DNA from: Saccharomonospora sp. CUA-673
GTDB taxonomy: Bacteria > Actinomycetota > Actinomycetes > Mycobacteriales > Pseudonocardiaceae
DNA length: 62,102 nt
Assembly: GCF_001942305.1 (NCBI RefSeq)
Contig: NZ_MKKE01000019.1
Location: 1 to 62,102 of the forward strand
Reading direction: 5' to 3'
Positions 46,079 through 55,378 of the stretch are shown here, piece by piece. The position numbers and the translations under genes are program-made. The notes under the pieces are model-generated. The model saw only the letters and a list, made by a program, of their open reading frames with translations, did no database searches and was not told the origin of the DNA. Positions within the stretch are counted from its first letter, which is position 1; every line of letters starts with the position of its first letter.

Positions 46079-46918
46079 ATGGGGTTCCGATTCGGCGTGA
46101 ACATGCTCGCCTCGGGGGAGCGGACTCACTGGCAGGACAGGTGCCGCAGAGCCGAGGACCTCGGGTTCGACGTCGTCGCCGTACCCGACCACATCGGTAT
46201 GCCCGCGCCGTTTCCCTCGCTGGTCGCGGCAGCCGAGGCGACCGAACGGGTGCGGCTGGGGACGTTCGTCGTCAACACGGCGTTCCACAACCCGACGCTG
46301 CTCGCCCGCGACGTCGGCACCACCGACCTGCTCCTCGACGGCAGGCTGGAACTCGGCCTCGGCACCGGATACGCCAGGGAGGAGTTCGACGCGGCGGGGT
46401 TGCCGTTCCCCGGCCCCGGCTCCCGTCTCGACCACCTGGAACGGTGCCTTGCCGTGTTGCGGGAGCACTACGCTGAGCGCAGGTTGCCGCCGATCGTCCT
46501 CGGTGGACAGCGCGACCGCATGCTGCGGATCGCAGCCAGGGAGGCGGACGTCGTCGGCTTCACCGGCGTGCGGTTCGATCGCGACGGTGCCGCGGCCACG
46601 CTCGTCGGCCCGTCCGAACTGGACGAACGAGTGGCGTTCGTCCGTGCCGAGGCGGGTGACCGCGATCCCGAACTGAACCTGCTGATCCAGCATGTCGAGA
46701 TCACCGGCGACCGGACCGCCGCATTGGAGAACCTCCGCCGGTACGCCCCCGATCGACCGGCCGCCGAGCTCGGCGAGGCACCGGTGTTACTCGTCGGCAC
46801 CGAGCGGCAGCTCGCCGACCAGCTGCGCGCCCACCGTGCACGGTTCGGATTCACCTACATCACGGTGATGGACAAGGACCTGGACGCCTTCGCGAAGGTC
46901 ATCGAGGAGCTGCGTTGA
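46079..46918 (+). CDS. F420-dependent luciferase-like oxidoreductase
   Basis: The 279-residue TIM-barrel flavin-like protein has FGVNMLASGERTHWQDRCRRAEDLGFDVVAVPDHI, RVRLGTFVVNTAFHNPTLLARDVGTTDLLLDGRLELGLGTGYAREEFDAAGLPFPGPG and a C-terminal LVGTERQLADQLRAHRARFG. This matches the actinobacterial F420 subfamily that I recall as TIGR03621. ATG at 46079. It starts 60 nt from the divergent methyltransferase. The reduction substrate is unknown. Confidence 0.88.
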   Translation: MGFRFGVNMLASGERTHWQDRCRRAEDLGFDVVAVPDHIGMPAPFPSLVAAAEATERVRLGTFVVNTAFHNPTLLARDVGTTDLLLDGRLELGLGTGYAREEFDAAGLPFPGPGSRLDHLERCLAVLREHYAERRLPPIVLGGQRDRMLRIAAREADVVGFTGVRFDRDGAAATLVGPSELDERVAFVRAEAGDRDPELNLLIQHVEITGDRTAALENLRRYAPDRPAAELGEAPVLLVGTERQLADQLRAHRARFGFTYITVMDKDLDAFAKVIEELR

Positions 46919-46925
46919 AGGAGCT

Positions 46926-47546
46926 GTGTTGACGGAGGTCGTCGCCGACGGGCTCGGCGTGCGGGCCGGCGACGTGTGGCTGTTCCGCGGCATCGATGAG
47001 CATGTGCGGCCGGGCGAATGCCTCGTACTGACCGGGCCGAACGGCAGCGGCAAGTCGACCTTCCTGAACCTCGTGCATGGCACGCAGGAACCCGCCGAAG
47101 GCCGCGTGACCGTCGGCGGAGAGCGTCCGGACGAACGCGACCGTGCCTTCCGCCGCCGGGTGTCCGTGCTGCTGGATGACTCCGACTTCTTCGCCGAGCT
47201 CACCCCGGCACAGCACCTGGAGCTGCTTGCCGGCTCGTTCGACGTCGACCTCGATATCGACGCCCTGCTTACCGACGCCGCCCTCGACGATCGCGCGGGC
47301 GTCGCCGCGGGCTCGCTGTCGGCGGGACAACGCCGGCGGTTGCTGCTCCTCGGTGCGACGGCCCGTCCGTTCGACGTGCTGCTGCTCGACGAACCCGAAC
47401 GCGCCCTCGACGCCGACGGCCGGCAGTGGCTGACCGAGCTCATCACCCGCGCGACCGGCGACGGCGCCGTCATCGTCCTCGCGACGCACCACCCACTGCT
47501 GCTCGACGCCGCCGATCACGTGCTCGACCTCGCCGCGGCGTCATGA
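46926..47546 (+). CDS. small ABC transporter ATP-binding protein
   Basis: The 206-residue ATPase has Walker A GPNGSGKSTFLNLV, signature SLSAGQRRRLLLLGATARPFDVLLLDEPERALD with Walker B, and a switch histidine in LATHHPLLLD. It is near the CcmA/YtrB size class. GTG at 46926 follows AAGGAG. It lies seven bases after the F420 oxidoreductase and overlaps the membrane-protein gene by four bases (ATGA), so these two form one transporter. The substrate is unknown. Confidence 0.88.
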   Translation: MLTEVVADGLGVRAGDVWLFRGIDEHVRPGECLVLTGPNGSGKSTFLNLVHGTQEPAEGRVTVGGERPDERDRAFRRRVSVLLDDSDFFAELTPAQHLELLAGSFDVDLDIDALLTDAALDDRAGVAAGSLSAGQRRRLLLLGATARPFDVLLLDEPERALDADGRQWLTELITRATGDGAVIVLATHHPLLLDAADHVLDLAAAS

Positions 47547-48700
47547 CCCTGCGGACACTCTTCGGCGGTGGCACGTCGACGCTGGTGAGCCTGTTCGTCG
47601 TCAGCTGGCTGATCAGCGTGTTCTACCGGCTCGACGATTGGCGCGAAGTCTTCCATGTCCACGGCACCGCGGACGTCCTTGTGACGGCGATGGTTGCGGT
47701 AGTGGCGGCGGGAACGTGGGCCTCGATGCTGCACAGGCGGTTCCTGTGGGCCGACCCGGCGGAGCTGATGTGGCGCGACTTCACGCGTAGCCGCGACCGC
47801 GCGGTCGTCATCAGCGGTCGCGTGTGGACACACTGGGTGATCCGGCTGGTCGCGCTCGCCTACGTCGCCGCGTTGCTCGGTGCGTTGTGGAGCGTCCCGA
47901 CGTCGACGTGGCAGGCGTTGACCGCCGTGGTCGTGGGCGGCGGGATGCTCGCGTTGCCCGCGGCCGCCGGCATCGGCGTGCCGTGGCGACTGCCGGTCAC
48001 CGCCGCCGCGCGGCGGGACCGGCTGGTCGACGGCTGGCGTGAACGTGTCGTCCGTACCGTGTCGGTGACCTTCCTCGACCCCGGAATGCTGATGCCGGCC
48101 GCGAAACCCGTAGCCGTGCGCGTGCGGTCCGTGCGCTCGTTGGTCATCGCGGGCATCCGCGGGCGGGCGCGGTTCGCACCGGTCGCCGTGTTGCTGGCGG
48201 CCGTCGCCGGCCTGGCCGGCCCGCTCCTGCCTGCGGTCCCCACGCCGGTGATCGTCGCGGCGCTTGGGTACGCGGCGTTGGTGCCGTTCGGAGGCGGAGC
48301 GGGGTGGCTGTGGCGGTCCCCGGGGCTGCGGCGCTGGCTCGACGAACCGGACTCCGTGCTGCGGGCGTGGCACCTGGCCGCGCTGGTCGTGGTCGCTGCG
48401 GCGTGGGGTGCGGTGCTGTCGGGTGTTGTGGGCGTCGTCGGTGGTGCGGTGCCGACGACGACGTGGCCGGTGTTGGTGGTCGTCGCTGCGGCGGTGGTCC
48501 GGACAGCGACTCGCCCACCTGTCGACTACTCGACGCCGGGCGTCACGGACACGCCGTTCGGCCAGGCGCCGGTACACCTGGGTGCGCAGCTGCTGCGTGG
48601 TCCGGACCTCGTCCTCGTCGCTGCCGTGACGGCGGCGATGTCGACCGGTGCGGCGTTCGTGGTCGCCGTGCTCGGCGTGGTCTGGGCGATCGTGCGCTGA
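47543..48700 (+). CDS. membrane protein, partner of the preceding ATPase
   Basis: The 385-residue protein has nine or ten hydrophobic segments (STLVSLFVVSWLISVFY, VLVTAMVAVVAAGTWASML, APVAVLLAAVAGLAGPLLPAVPTPVIVAALGYAALVPF, LAALVVVAAAWGAVLSGVVGVVGGAV). The DUF-type permease fold is not one I can name. The start codon overlaps the ATPase stop, so a two-gene ABC exporter is likely. Short basic loops (RRDRLVDGWRERVVRT) lie on the cytoplasmic side. Confidence 0.8.
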   Translation: MTLRTLFGGGTSTLVSLFVVSWLISVFYRLDDWREVFHVHGTADVLVTAMVAVVAAGTWASMLHRRFLWADPAELMWRDFTRSRDRAVVISGRVWTHWVIRLVALAYVAALLGALWSVPTSTWQALTAVVVGGGMLALPAAAGIGVPWRLPVTAAARRDRLVDGWRERVVRTVSVTFLDPGMLMPAAKPVAVRVRSVRSLVIAGIRGRARFAPVAVLLAAVAGLAGPLLPAVPTPVIVAALGYAALVPFGGGAGWLWRSPGLRRWLDEPDSVLRAWHLAALVVVAAAWGAVLSGVVGVVGGAVPTTTWPVLVVVAAAVVRTATRPPVDYSTPGVTDTPFGQAPVHLGAQLLRGPDLVLVAAVTAAMSTGAAFVVAVLGVVWAIVR

Positions 48701-48708
48701 ACGGTTCC

Positions 48709-50103
48709 TCAGAAGAGGCCGACGATTTCGTTGACGGCGAGGTAGGCGAACAGGGCGAGGCAGATCGTCAGCAGGGAGTTCGACAGCCAGCCGGAGCGGC
48801 CTTCGCGGCTGACGCGGTTGGAGTTCAGCAGCACCAGCAACGTGCCCGCGAGGAACGGCATGAACAGCGCGCCGAGCACGCCGTACGTCACGGTCAGCTG
48901 GAACGGCCTGTCCAGGAACAACAGTGCCATCGGCGGGAACGTCAGCCACACGAGGTAGCCGCGGAACACCGGGCTGCCGATGCCCGCGCGGTGGTCGTAA
49001 TCGCTGAGCGAGTCGGCCTCACCGGCCCGGTAGCGCGGCAGTCGCCACGTGCGCCACCAGTCGGCGAACAGCAGGCTCACGCCGTTCCACACACCGATCA
49101 GCGAGCTGAACGACACGGCGAAGAAGCCGACCAGGAACGGGATCCGCGCCCAGTGGCCGTAGTCCGCGGCGAGGGTGTCGCCGAGCAGCAACAGACCCTC
49201 GTCGCCGTCGACGACGTTCTGGCCCATCAGCAGTTCGGCACCGACGATCAGCATCGCCAGCACGAAGATCGCCGTCGTCACGTAGCCCGCGGTGTTGTCG
49301 AGGCGCATCATCGACAGCCACCGCGCCGAACGCCACCCCTTGGCCAGGGTCCAGTAGCCGTACGCGGCCATGGTGATCGTTCCGCCGACGCCGCCGATCA
49401 GCCCGAGCACGTAGACGAACGAACCGTCCGGCAGTCGCGGCACGAAGCCCTGCGCGGTCTCGACGAGGTTCGGCGTCACCAGGACCGCCGTGCCGACGAC
49501 CGTCAGGAACATGACCCCGACCAGCACGGTCATGACCTTCTCGATCACCGCGTAGCGGCCGAACCACACGAGCACGAACCCGAACACGCCCGCCAACATC
49601 GCCCAGTAGCGGACGTCGAGCACCGGGAACAACGCGTTCAGCGGCAGCGCGCTCGCCGACATCGCCGTCGCGCCGTACACGAAACCCCAGATGACGGCGT
49701 ACGCGCCGAAGTAGACCAGCACCCACCGGCCCAGCACGCGCCAGCCCGACAGCATCGTGCTGCCCGACGTCAGGTGCCAGCGGCCGACCGCCTCCCCGAG
49801 CGCGATCTTGAAGATCGTCCCGACGATCACCGCCCACAGCAGCGTGTAGCCGAAGCGCGATCCGGCCACCATCGTCGCCACGAGGTCACCGGCACCGACG
49901 CCCGTGGCCGCGGCCATGATGCCGGGGCCGATCTGGCGGAGCTTCGCCCGCCAACCGACCGGAACCGCCGGTTCGGCCGTGCCGGTCGGTGCGCCGGAGG
50001 AGGCAGCACCGGAGGATGCAGCACCGGACGACGTGGCATCGGACGCGTCCGACGGGTCGGCGGCTCCGGAGACACCATTGTCATGATCAGAATCGCGGGA
50101 CAT
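48709..50103 (-). CDS. Nramp-related transporter without the canonical metal motifs
   Basis: The roughly 464-residue protein has a disordered Ala/Ser N-terminus and about eleven membrane segments. The fold signature GPGIMAAATGVGAGDLVATMVAGSRFGY aligns with Nramp segment 1, but DPGN is replaced by GVGAGD. The segment-6 motif reads GGTITMAAYGYW in place of the usual MPH. Conserved positions for divalent transition metals are therefore missing. It may move another ion or small molecule. ATG at 50103 is used; the TTG three codons earlier is weaker. It converges on the membrane protein at 48700. Confidence 0.8.
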   Translation of the reverse strand: MSRDSDHDNGVSGAADPSDASDATSSGAASSGAASSGAPTGTAEPAVPVGWRAKLRQIGPGIMAAATGVGAGDLVATMVAGSRFGYTLLWAVIVGTIFKIALGEAVGRWHLTSGSTMLSGWRVLGRWVLVYFGAYAVIWGFVYGATAMSASALPLNALFPVLDVRYWAMLAGVFGFVLVWFGRYAVIEKVMTVLVGVMFLTVVGTAVLVTPNLVETAQGFVPRLPDGSFVYVLGLIGGVGGTITMAAYGYWTLAKGWRSARWLSMMRLDNTAGYVTTAIFVLAMLIVGAELLMGQNVVDGDEGLLLLGDTLAADYGHWARIPFLVGFFAVSFSSLIGVWNGVSLLFADWWRTWRLPRYRAGEADSLSDYDHRAGIGSPVFRGYLVWLTFPPMALLFLDRPFQLTVTYGVLGALFMPFLAGTLLVLLNSNRVSREGRSGWLSNSLLTICLALFAYLAVNEIVGLF

Positions 50104-50173
50104 GCGGAGCAATGTAAAGGAATGGGCCCGACGCGGATAGAGGGTATTTCATCGCGTCGGCGGTCGGCGTGAT

Positions 50174-50472
50174 TCAGCCGGCGACCAGGTGTGGCCCCGA
50201 CCCTTCGCCGGGCTCGTCACCAGTGGAAACGTCGGCGTCGAGCGTGCCGCGGAGCCTGTCGAGAGGCAGATTCACGGCGTCGGCGATGGTCAGAACCGTG
50301 AAGAACGCCGGTGTCGGAATTCGACCTGTTTCGATTTTTCTCAACGTTTCGACCGAAATGCCCGCTTCGGTGGCGACGCTGACCATGCTGCGCTCGCCCC
50401 GCGCTCCCGGAGGGCGGCGCCCAGGCGTTCGCCCCGTTCACGTTCGGCGTCACTCAGCGGCACTCGGACCAT
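50174..50472 (-). CDS. XRE family regulator, frameshifted
   Basis: ATG at 50472 begins MVRVPLSDAERERGERLGAALRERG, then one base is missing at a C4 run near 50400. The next frame continues MVSVATEAGISVETLRKIETGRIPTPAFFTVLTIADAVNLPLDRLRG, a canonical helix-turn-helix with the ETLRKIE recognition helix. The restored protein is about 99 residues. It is monocistronic. A cluster of DnaA-box-like sequences lies 50-105 nt upstream. Confidence 0.75.
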
Positions 50473-50523
50473 GGCACCAATAGTAATACCGATCGCCCGT
50501 GTCCCCACCCACCCGCTCCACCC

Positions 50524-50576
50524 TGTGGATAACTCTGTGGAAACCCGCGGCAAGTTGTGCACAACCCCTGTGCACC
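50524..50576. promoter_or_regulatory. cluster of DnaA-box-like sequences
   Basis: TGTGGATAA at 50524-50532 is the exact reverse complement of the TTATCCACA box. TGTGGAAA follows at 50536, TTGTGCACAA, a palindrome, at 50555, and CTGTGCAC at 50569. This lies in the divergence between the XRE gene and the hydrolase gene end. A function in DnaA binding is inferred only from sequence. Confidence 0.4.
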
Positions 50577-50615
50577 CCGCGCCCCCGACTGTGGACGTCG
50601 GGGTCCGCACAGGGA

Positions 50616-50650
50616 ACGGGCCGCCCTCCCCGGTGGGGAAGGCGGCCCGT
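50616..50650 (-). terminator. terminator after the TAP-like hydrolase gene
   Basis: ACGGGCCGCC and GGCGGCCCGT form a 10-bp stem, with a partly paired TCCCC/GGGGA interior, 38 nt beyond the stop on the minus strand. Confidence 0.8.
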
Positions 50651-50687
50651 GTCCTGCGATGCCCGGCCGTGGTCGGCCGGACGCGCG

Positions 50688-52432
50688 TCAGCCGTTCGCG
50701 GCCTGCGGTGCGTCCGGCGTCGGCAGGGGCGCTCCGGGGAGGCTCTGGTCCTCGGGCACGACGCCGTCGACGAGGTAGTCCTCGACGACCCGGTCGACCG
50801 CCGGGTTGTCGCCCGCGTAGATGCCGTGGTCACCCTCGTCGGTCACGGTGATCATCCGCGAGCCGGCGAAGTTCTCGTGCGCCCGCTGCGCACCCTCGAG
50901 CGGCGTCGCCGGGTCGTTCTCCGACTGGACGATCAACGTCGGCGGAACGCCTTCGCCGTCCATCTCCTGCAGCTCGATCGGCTTGCCCTCCCAGAAGATG
51001 CACGGCTGGATCAGCCAACCCCAGCCGAGCAGCGGCCACTGCCGGCCCATCAGCTCGGACTGCATCGTGGCGGTGGTCCGGTTGCCGTGCCACGGACCCT
51101 CGTTGCACGGGATCGTCCAGAAGCTCGCGTCGTAGGCGTCGTCGGCCTGGCCGGCAGCCCCGTCGACCCCGCCGTCCACTCCGCCATCCACGACGAGCGG
51201 CTGCGGACCGCGGGACTTCGTCTCGTCGACGAGACTGCGGACGGCGTCGAGCATGCGGGTCGACGAGGTCCGCGCCTCGCCGGTCAGCTCGCGCAGCGAG
51301 GACAGGTTCTCGGCCAGTGTCGGGAACGACGACTTGCTGTAGAGCATGCCGGCGATCGCCGAGTCGAGCTCGTTCGGCCCGACGGTCTGCCCGTCGAGCT
51401 CGACCGGCTCCTCGGCCAGCGCCGCCCGCACGTCCTCGTAGGTCTGCCGGGCCTGCTCGCCGGTGGTGCCGAAGCCGTAGCGCTCGTCGTACTGCGCGAT
51501 CCACGGCAGGAAGTCCTCGCGCCAGCGGCGTTCGAACCCGAGCGGCTGCCAGTCGAACGAACGCTGCCACGTGGTCGTGAACTCGGTCGCCGAGTCGAGC
51601 ACGAACCGTCCGGTGTGCTCGGGGAACCGCTGCGCGTAGTGCGCGCCGAGCCACGTGCCCGCCGAGTAGCCGACCCAGTTGATCGTGTCCCGGTTCAGCA
51701 GCGTGCGCAGCAGATCCATGTCGTGCGTGGTCTGGAACGTGTTGATCAGCGGTCCCAGTTCGCCGGACTTGAGCTGGCACGAATCGGCCGCGTACTCCGT
51801 GGCGTCGAGGATCAGGTTGAGGTTGTCCCGACTGCGGTCACGCGGGTCGAGCGAGTCGCCCGTGCCGATCGCGCCGCCGCACGTGATGTTGGTGCTGCGG
51901 CCCGTGCCGCGCGGGTCGAACCCGATGACGTCCTGGTTCTGCCGCAGCCGGTCCTGGTCGGCGAACCGCAACGGGAAGTCCCGTCCGGGCGCGCCGGACC
52001 GCCGGGGTTGGTGAGCACGCTGGCCGTGGACTCGCCGGTGGCCGCGAGGCGGCTGACCGCGATGGTGATGTCCTCACCGGCGTCGGGGTTGTTCCAGTCC
52101 TGCGGCGTCACGTAGGTGGCGCACTCCATCGGATGCTCCGGCGGCGGAGTCGAGTCGAGCTCCTCCTCGGTGCACGGATGCCAGTCCAGCTGTTGCTCGG
52201 TGTAGCGCGCCGGGACCTCGTCGACGACCTCCGGCTGGGCCCGCGTCGTCTCGTTCGCCCCGGTCGACGCGGCGGTCTCCTGCTGGCGCGGCGGTTCGGT
52301 CTCCGCGGCGGCGGCCGGCGCGATCGTCGCGACCATCGTGCCCGCCAGCGCGCTCGCGACCACCGCACGACGCAGCCTCGATCCGCCCAGCCTCGAACGC
52401 CGCAGCCCTGAACGCAGTGTCTTGTCCGTCAT
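50688..52432 (-). CDS. secreted alpha/beta-hydrolase, tripeptidyl-aminopeptidase type, frameshifted
   Basis: A signal peptide (VVASALAGTMVATIAPAAAA) and the N-terminal segment WHPCTEEELDSTPPPEHPMECATYVTPQDWNNP precede an indel near 51995. The frame then runs FADQDRLRQNQDVIGFDPRGTGRSTNITC, the nucleophile elbow VGYSAGTWLG, an aspartate in VQSENDPATP and the histidine in DEGDHGIYAG. Restored length is about 580, the length of secreted proline- or tripeptide-cleaving peptidases such as SlpD. It probably digests extracellular peptides. ATG at 52432. Confidence 0.85.
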
Positions 52433-52539
52433 GAACCCTCAATCGGTGAAATGATCGAGGTCATTCAAGCTGGGAGGCCGTGCCGGGATCAACCGGCCGG
52501 AAGTCGGATCAAATTCGGGGTTGACAGGGTCCGAACGTC

Positions 52540-53442
52540 CTAATTGGGCGAAGTGGGCGACCCTGGGTTCTGCGCAGATCCCGAGGTCGGGCGCTGAAAT
52601 TCGGCGTAGCAGGTGATGTTCGTGAATCCGTTTCGCCAGTTGATCTCGTCCGGCCAACGCCACGAAGGTGCCACGTCGCGCCGCTCCTCGCCGACGTATT
52701 CGGTGACTTTCGTGCCACACGCGTTGCGGGCCTTCGCGTCGAATTCGCGTTCCGAGGGCGGCGGGCTGTCGGGGGCGCCGACCCCGACGACCCCGACAGC
52801 CTCGGCCACGTGCGACTCCTCGCACGGGACGGGTCGGGGCAGCTCGGCGGACGGGCGGGTGGTCGAGCAGAGGCGGTAGTCGCCGAAGTCCTCGGCCAGC
52901 GCGCCGCGGACCGAACCGCTGCGCGTCTGCGCCTGGCCGTCACCGTCGAGTTCGGCGACGCCGCAGCGGTACCAGCGGTTGCCGGCCTTCCAGTCGTCGG
53001 CGTCGGCCCACACGAGCCAGGCGCCGAGCGTCGAGGCGTCGTAGGCGTCGCTGCCGAGGTAGTCGGCGGCGGCCTGCCGGCACTGCGGGAAGATCTGGTT
53101 GAACACGGCCGCGTCGTCGGGCGGGGTGTCGGTGAGCGCGCCGGCGAGGTCGCCGCCGAACGTGCCTTCCTTCGTCACCTCGACGGTGTGCGGTTCGGCG
53201 CAGTCGACGGGGCCGGGGTGCTGCGAGTCGAGGCACTCCCCCGTGCCGGCGACGATCGTCCGGGCGGCGGCCTTGTGCGCCGGTTCGTTCGGCAGGTCGT
53301 CGAGCTGGGGTGCGTCGGGTGCGTCGGTGGCGCGCGCGAGGTCGGGTTCGGCGAGTCCGCTCGTGGGGTCGGCACAGCCGGCCAGTACGAGGGCGGCCGC
53401 GAGTGCGGACACGGCCAGTGCGATTCGCCCGGAGCCAGACAC
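52540..53442 (-). CDS. septum-formation-domain lipoprotein
   Basis: The 300-residue lipoprotein has a lipobox LVLAGC near residue 22 and two repeats of a Cys-rich module. The first contains GECLDSQHPGPVDCAEPHTVEVTKEG, the second CGTKVTEYVGEERR with VPCEESHVAEAVG before it. The C-D-PH pattern is that of the Septum_form family (PF13845 as I recall) found in actinobacterial division and envelope proteins. Its exact role is uncertain. GTG/ATG choice is clear at 53442. It lies about 110 nt before the hydrolase gene on the same strand. Confidence 0.78.
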   Translation of the reverse strand: MSGSGRIALAVSALAAALVLAGCADPTSGLAEPDLARATDAPDAPQLDDLPNEPAHKAAARTIVAGTGECLDSQHPGPVDCAEPHTVEVTKEGTFGGDLAGALTDTPPDDAAVFNQIFPQCRQAAADYLGSDAYDASTLGAWLVWADADDWKAGNRWYRCGVAELDGDGQAQTRSGSVRGALAEDFGDYRLCSTTRPSAELPRPVPCEESHVAEAVGVVGVGAPDSPPPSEREFDAKARNACGTKVTEYVGEERRDVAPSWRWPDEINWRNGFTNITCYAEFQRPTSGSAQNPGSPTSPN

Positions 53443-53521
53443 GGCGTCACTCTATCGAGTGAACCCATGGGGTCGACAGTCGTGGTGCGGATGGCCGACA
53501 TCGATCTTCCGGCGGCCGTGA

Positions 53522-53546
53522 TCGTCGATCTTCGCAAGATCGACGA
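53522..53546. promoter_or_regulatory. 11-bp inverted repeat upstream of the septum lipoprotein gene
   Basis: TCGTCGATCTT and AAGATCGACGA pair perfectly around a CGC loop, 80 nt upstream of the 52540 gene. It could be a promoter-proximal operator or a small terminator of a transcript from upstream. Confidence 0.45.
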
Positions 53547-53635
53547 CGCGGCGCGGGTTGTGTCCACTCGCGACGTCGGACGTGGGGGATTTTGCCGTCG
53601 ATATCGGAGAAATCCCAGGTCCAGACATATGGAAA

Positions 53636-53678
53636 CCCCGTGATGCTGCCAGGTCGGGGGTCCGCCAGCATCACGGGG
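53636..53678 (-). terminator. terminator of the small conserved gene
   Basis: CCCCGTGATGCTG and CAGCATCACGGGG form a perfect 13-bp stem around a 17-nt loop. It lies 78 nt past the stop of the 53756 gene on the same strand. Confidence 0.75.
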
Positions 53679-53755
53679 TCATGAGGGGTATCGCCACCGG
53701 TACGGGCAGCGTTACACCTGAACCCCAGTGTAATTCAGCTCACAGATCGTGTGGT

Positions 53756-53917
53756 TCAGACACGCGCCTTCGGCTTCTGATAGCCGTGCTTCTGCGCGAT
53801 GGTGATCAGCTCGTCGCGCACGGTCGTGGCGGCGGCGGTGTCGATCGCCTTGGTGACGGCGCGGCGGGTGCGGGAGTGGGCTCGACGGACGCGGAGGCGG
53901 GCGGCGAGGTTCGACAT
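53756..53917 (-). CDS. small conserved basic protein (53 residues)
   Basis: The ATG opens MSNLAARLRVRRAHSRTRRAV, followed by a helix with TKAIDTAAATTVRDELITIAQKHGY and a KPKARV end. It is strongly basic at the N-terminus. I have seen similar short frames in many actinobacteria, annotated only as hypothetical. The frame is closed by a hairpin, and AAGGAG lies about 15 nt upstream, rather far. Nucleic-acid binding is possible from charge alone. Confidence 0.65.
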   Translation of the reverse strand: MSNLAARLRVRRAHSRTRRAVTKAIDTAAATTVRDELITIAQKHGYQKPKARV

Positions 53918-54120
53918 CAGTGGTGTGGCATCTCCTTCATGGAGCTATCGACTTTTACGCTTACGTCACTTATTATCCGCGCCCTTCGCGGTGTCCGCCA
54001 CCGAATCTTCGGTGAGCTGGCTTACCTTCCGGACGATCCACGGCAAGCGTTACGTTCGAAGGGTCGTCCATCCGGGTGAGAATCTCCGCTAGGTCCGCAT
54101 ATCGGTCTCTACGACTGTTC

Positions 54121-55334
54121 CTAGAGTCCTGTAGAGGGCTCGATGAAGCCCTGTCCCCGTGCGACCCACCGAACGAGCGGATGCGGGCCGGACAGGTCCG
54201 CCAGCACCAGGTCGGCGCGCATGCCGGCGGCGATCCGGCCGCGGTCGGCCAACCCCACGGCGCTCGCCGGTCCGCTCGTCACCAACGCGACCGCCTCGGG
54301 CAGGCTGCGCACGCCGTGTTCGGCGAGCCGGACGGCCGCGGGCAGCAGCGCCGTGGGCAGGTAGTCGGAGGCGAGCGCGTCGACGAGACCGGCGGCCGCG
54401 AGTTCGGCGGCCGAGACGTTGCCGGCATGCGAACCGCCCCGGACGACGTTCGGCGCCCCGGCCACGACCAGCGCTCCCACCTCACGGGCGCGTTCCGCGG
54501 CCGCGCGCGTGGTGGGGAACTCCGCGACCCGGCCACCACGGTCGAGCAGGGCGTCGACCTCCTTCGGGCTGTCGGGGTCGTGTCCCCACAACCGGATCCG
54601 GTCCGCGCGCGCAGGTCGCCGAGCCACGTGAGGGTCTCGGCGCGGACGTGCCGATCCTGCTCCCGGCTCCGCTGCCACCACGCGACGTGCTCGGCCGCGC
54701 GGTCCGCCGTCATCCCCTCGCCCACCTCGAGCCAGCGGCGCATCGTCGCGGGATCGGCGTACTGACCCTGGCCCGGCGTGTGGTCCTCGTGCGACACCAC
54801 CGGACGATCACCGGCCACCGGCCGGGACCCGTCGAGCTCGGCCAGTCGCTGTTCCAGCTGCCGACGGCCGGACGGGCAGCGGATGTCCAGCCGGTGCAGC
54901 ACGCGGTGTTCCACGAGCCCGCCGGATTCGGCGGCGTCGATCGTCGGAGCGAGTTCGTCGGCGGCCGGTGAGTCGATCGGCAGGCCGACGGCACTGCGCT
55001 GTTGGTAGGCAAGCCCGTGGAACGCGGTGGTGATGCCGGCGCCGCGGAGCCGGGCGCTCGTCGACGCGAGGGCGAGGCCGGGGTCGAGGGAGGCGCCGGG
55101 ACGTGGGTGGCATTCGGTGTTCAACGAGTCGCTGTGCACGTCGATCAACCCGGGCAGCAGGTGCAGCCCGCCGCCGTCGACGTCGGCCGACGCGCCGGGC
55201 GGGTGCGGTCCGACGTCGACGATCACCCCGGAGCGCACGACGATCCGCGCGTCGTCGACCACCCGGTCGGGCAGCACGGCGCGGACGTGCCCCAGGTCGT
55301 AATCGGCGGGTGTGGTGAGCAGCCAGGGAGACAT
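54121..55334 (-). CDS. phnM: PhnM-type phosphonate amidohydrolase, frameshifted
   Basis: PhnM is the metal-dependent hydrolase that, in the C-P lyase pathway, releases diphosphate from the ribose-alkylphosphonate triphosphate intermediate. The family motifs HSDSLNTECHPRPGASLDPG and VVSHEDHTPGQGQYAD are present. The C-terminal part ADRIRLWGHDPDSPKEVDALLDRGGRVAEFPTTRAAAERAREVGALVVAGAPNVVRGGSHAGNVSAAELAA is in another frame after an indel near 54608. Restored length is about 404. It lies divergent from the phosphonatase-like gene, with a PHO-box-like array between. No phnGHIJ genes are present in the window, so its job here is unclear. Confidence 0.86.
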
Positions 55335-55343
55335 TCCACCGAG

Positions 55344-55357
55344 CCTGTCCGGACAGG
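55344..55357. promoter_or_regulatory. 14-bp palindrome before phnM
   Basis: CCTGTCCGGACAGG is a perfect palindrome 9 nt upstream of the phnM start, so it may lie in the untranslated leader. It could be a second regulator's operator in addition to the PHO-like array. Confidence 0.5.
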
Positions 55358-55378
55358 TCGTCCGGAAGATGAACGACG

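Larger units (their letters stand above)
53443..53755. other. intergenic region with two hairpins
   Basis: This 313-nt gap between the lipoprotein gene and the small protein gene contains the stems at 53522 and 53636 and a TTACAC/GTGTAA dyad at 53712-53734. I find no gene in it. Confidence 0.6.

Noticed and set aside
48304..50172. A 622-codon plus-strand frame over the Nramp-like gene
   Set aside because: Gln/His/Arg-rich composition and antisense to a clear membrane transporter.
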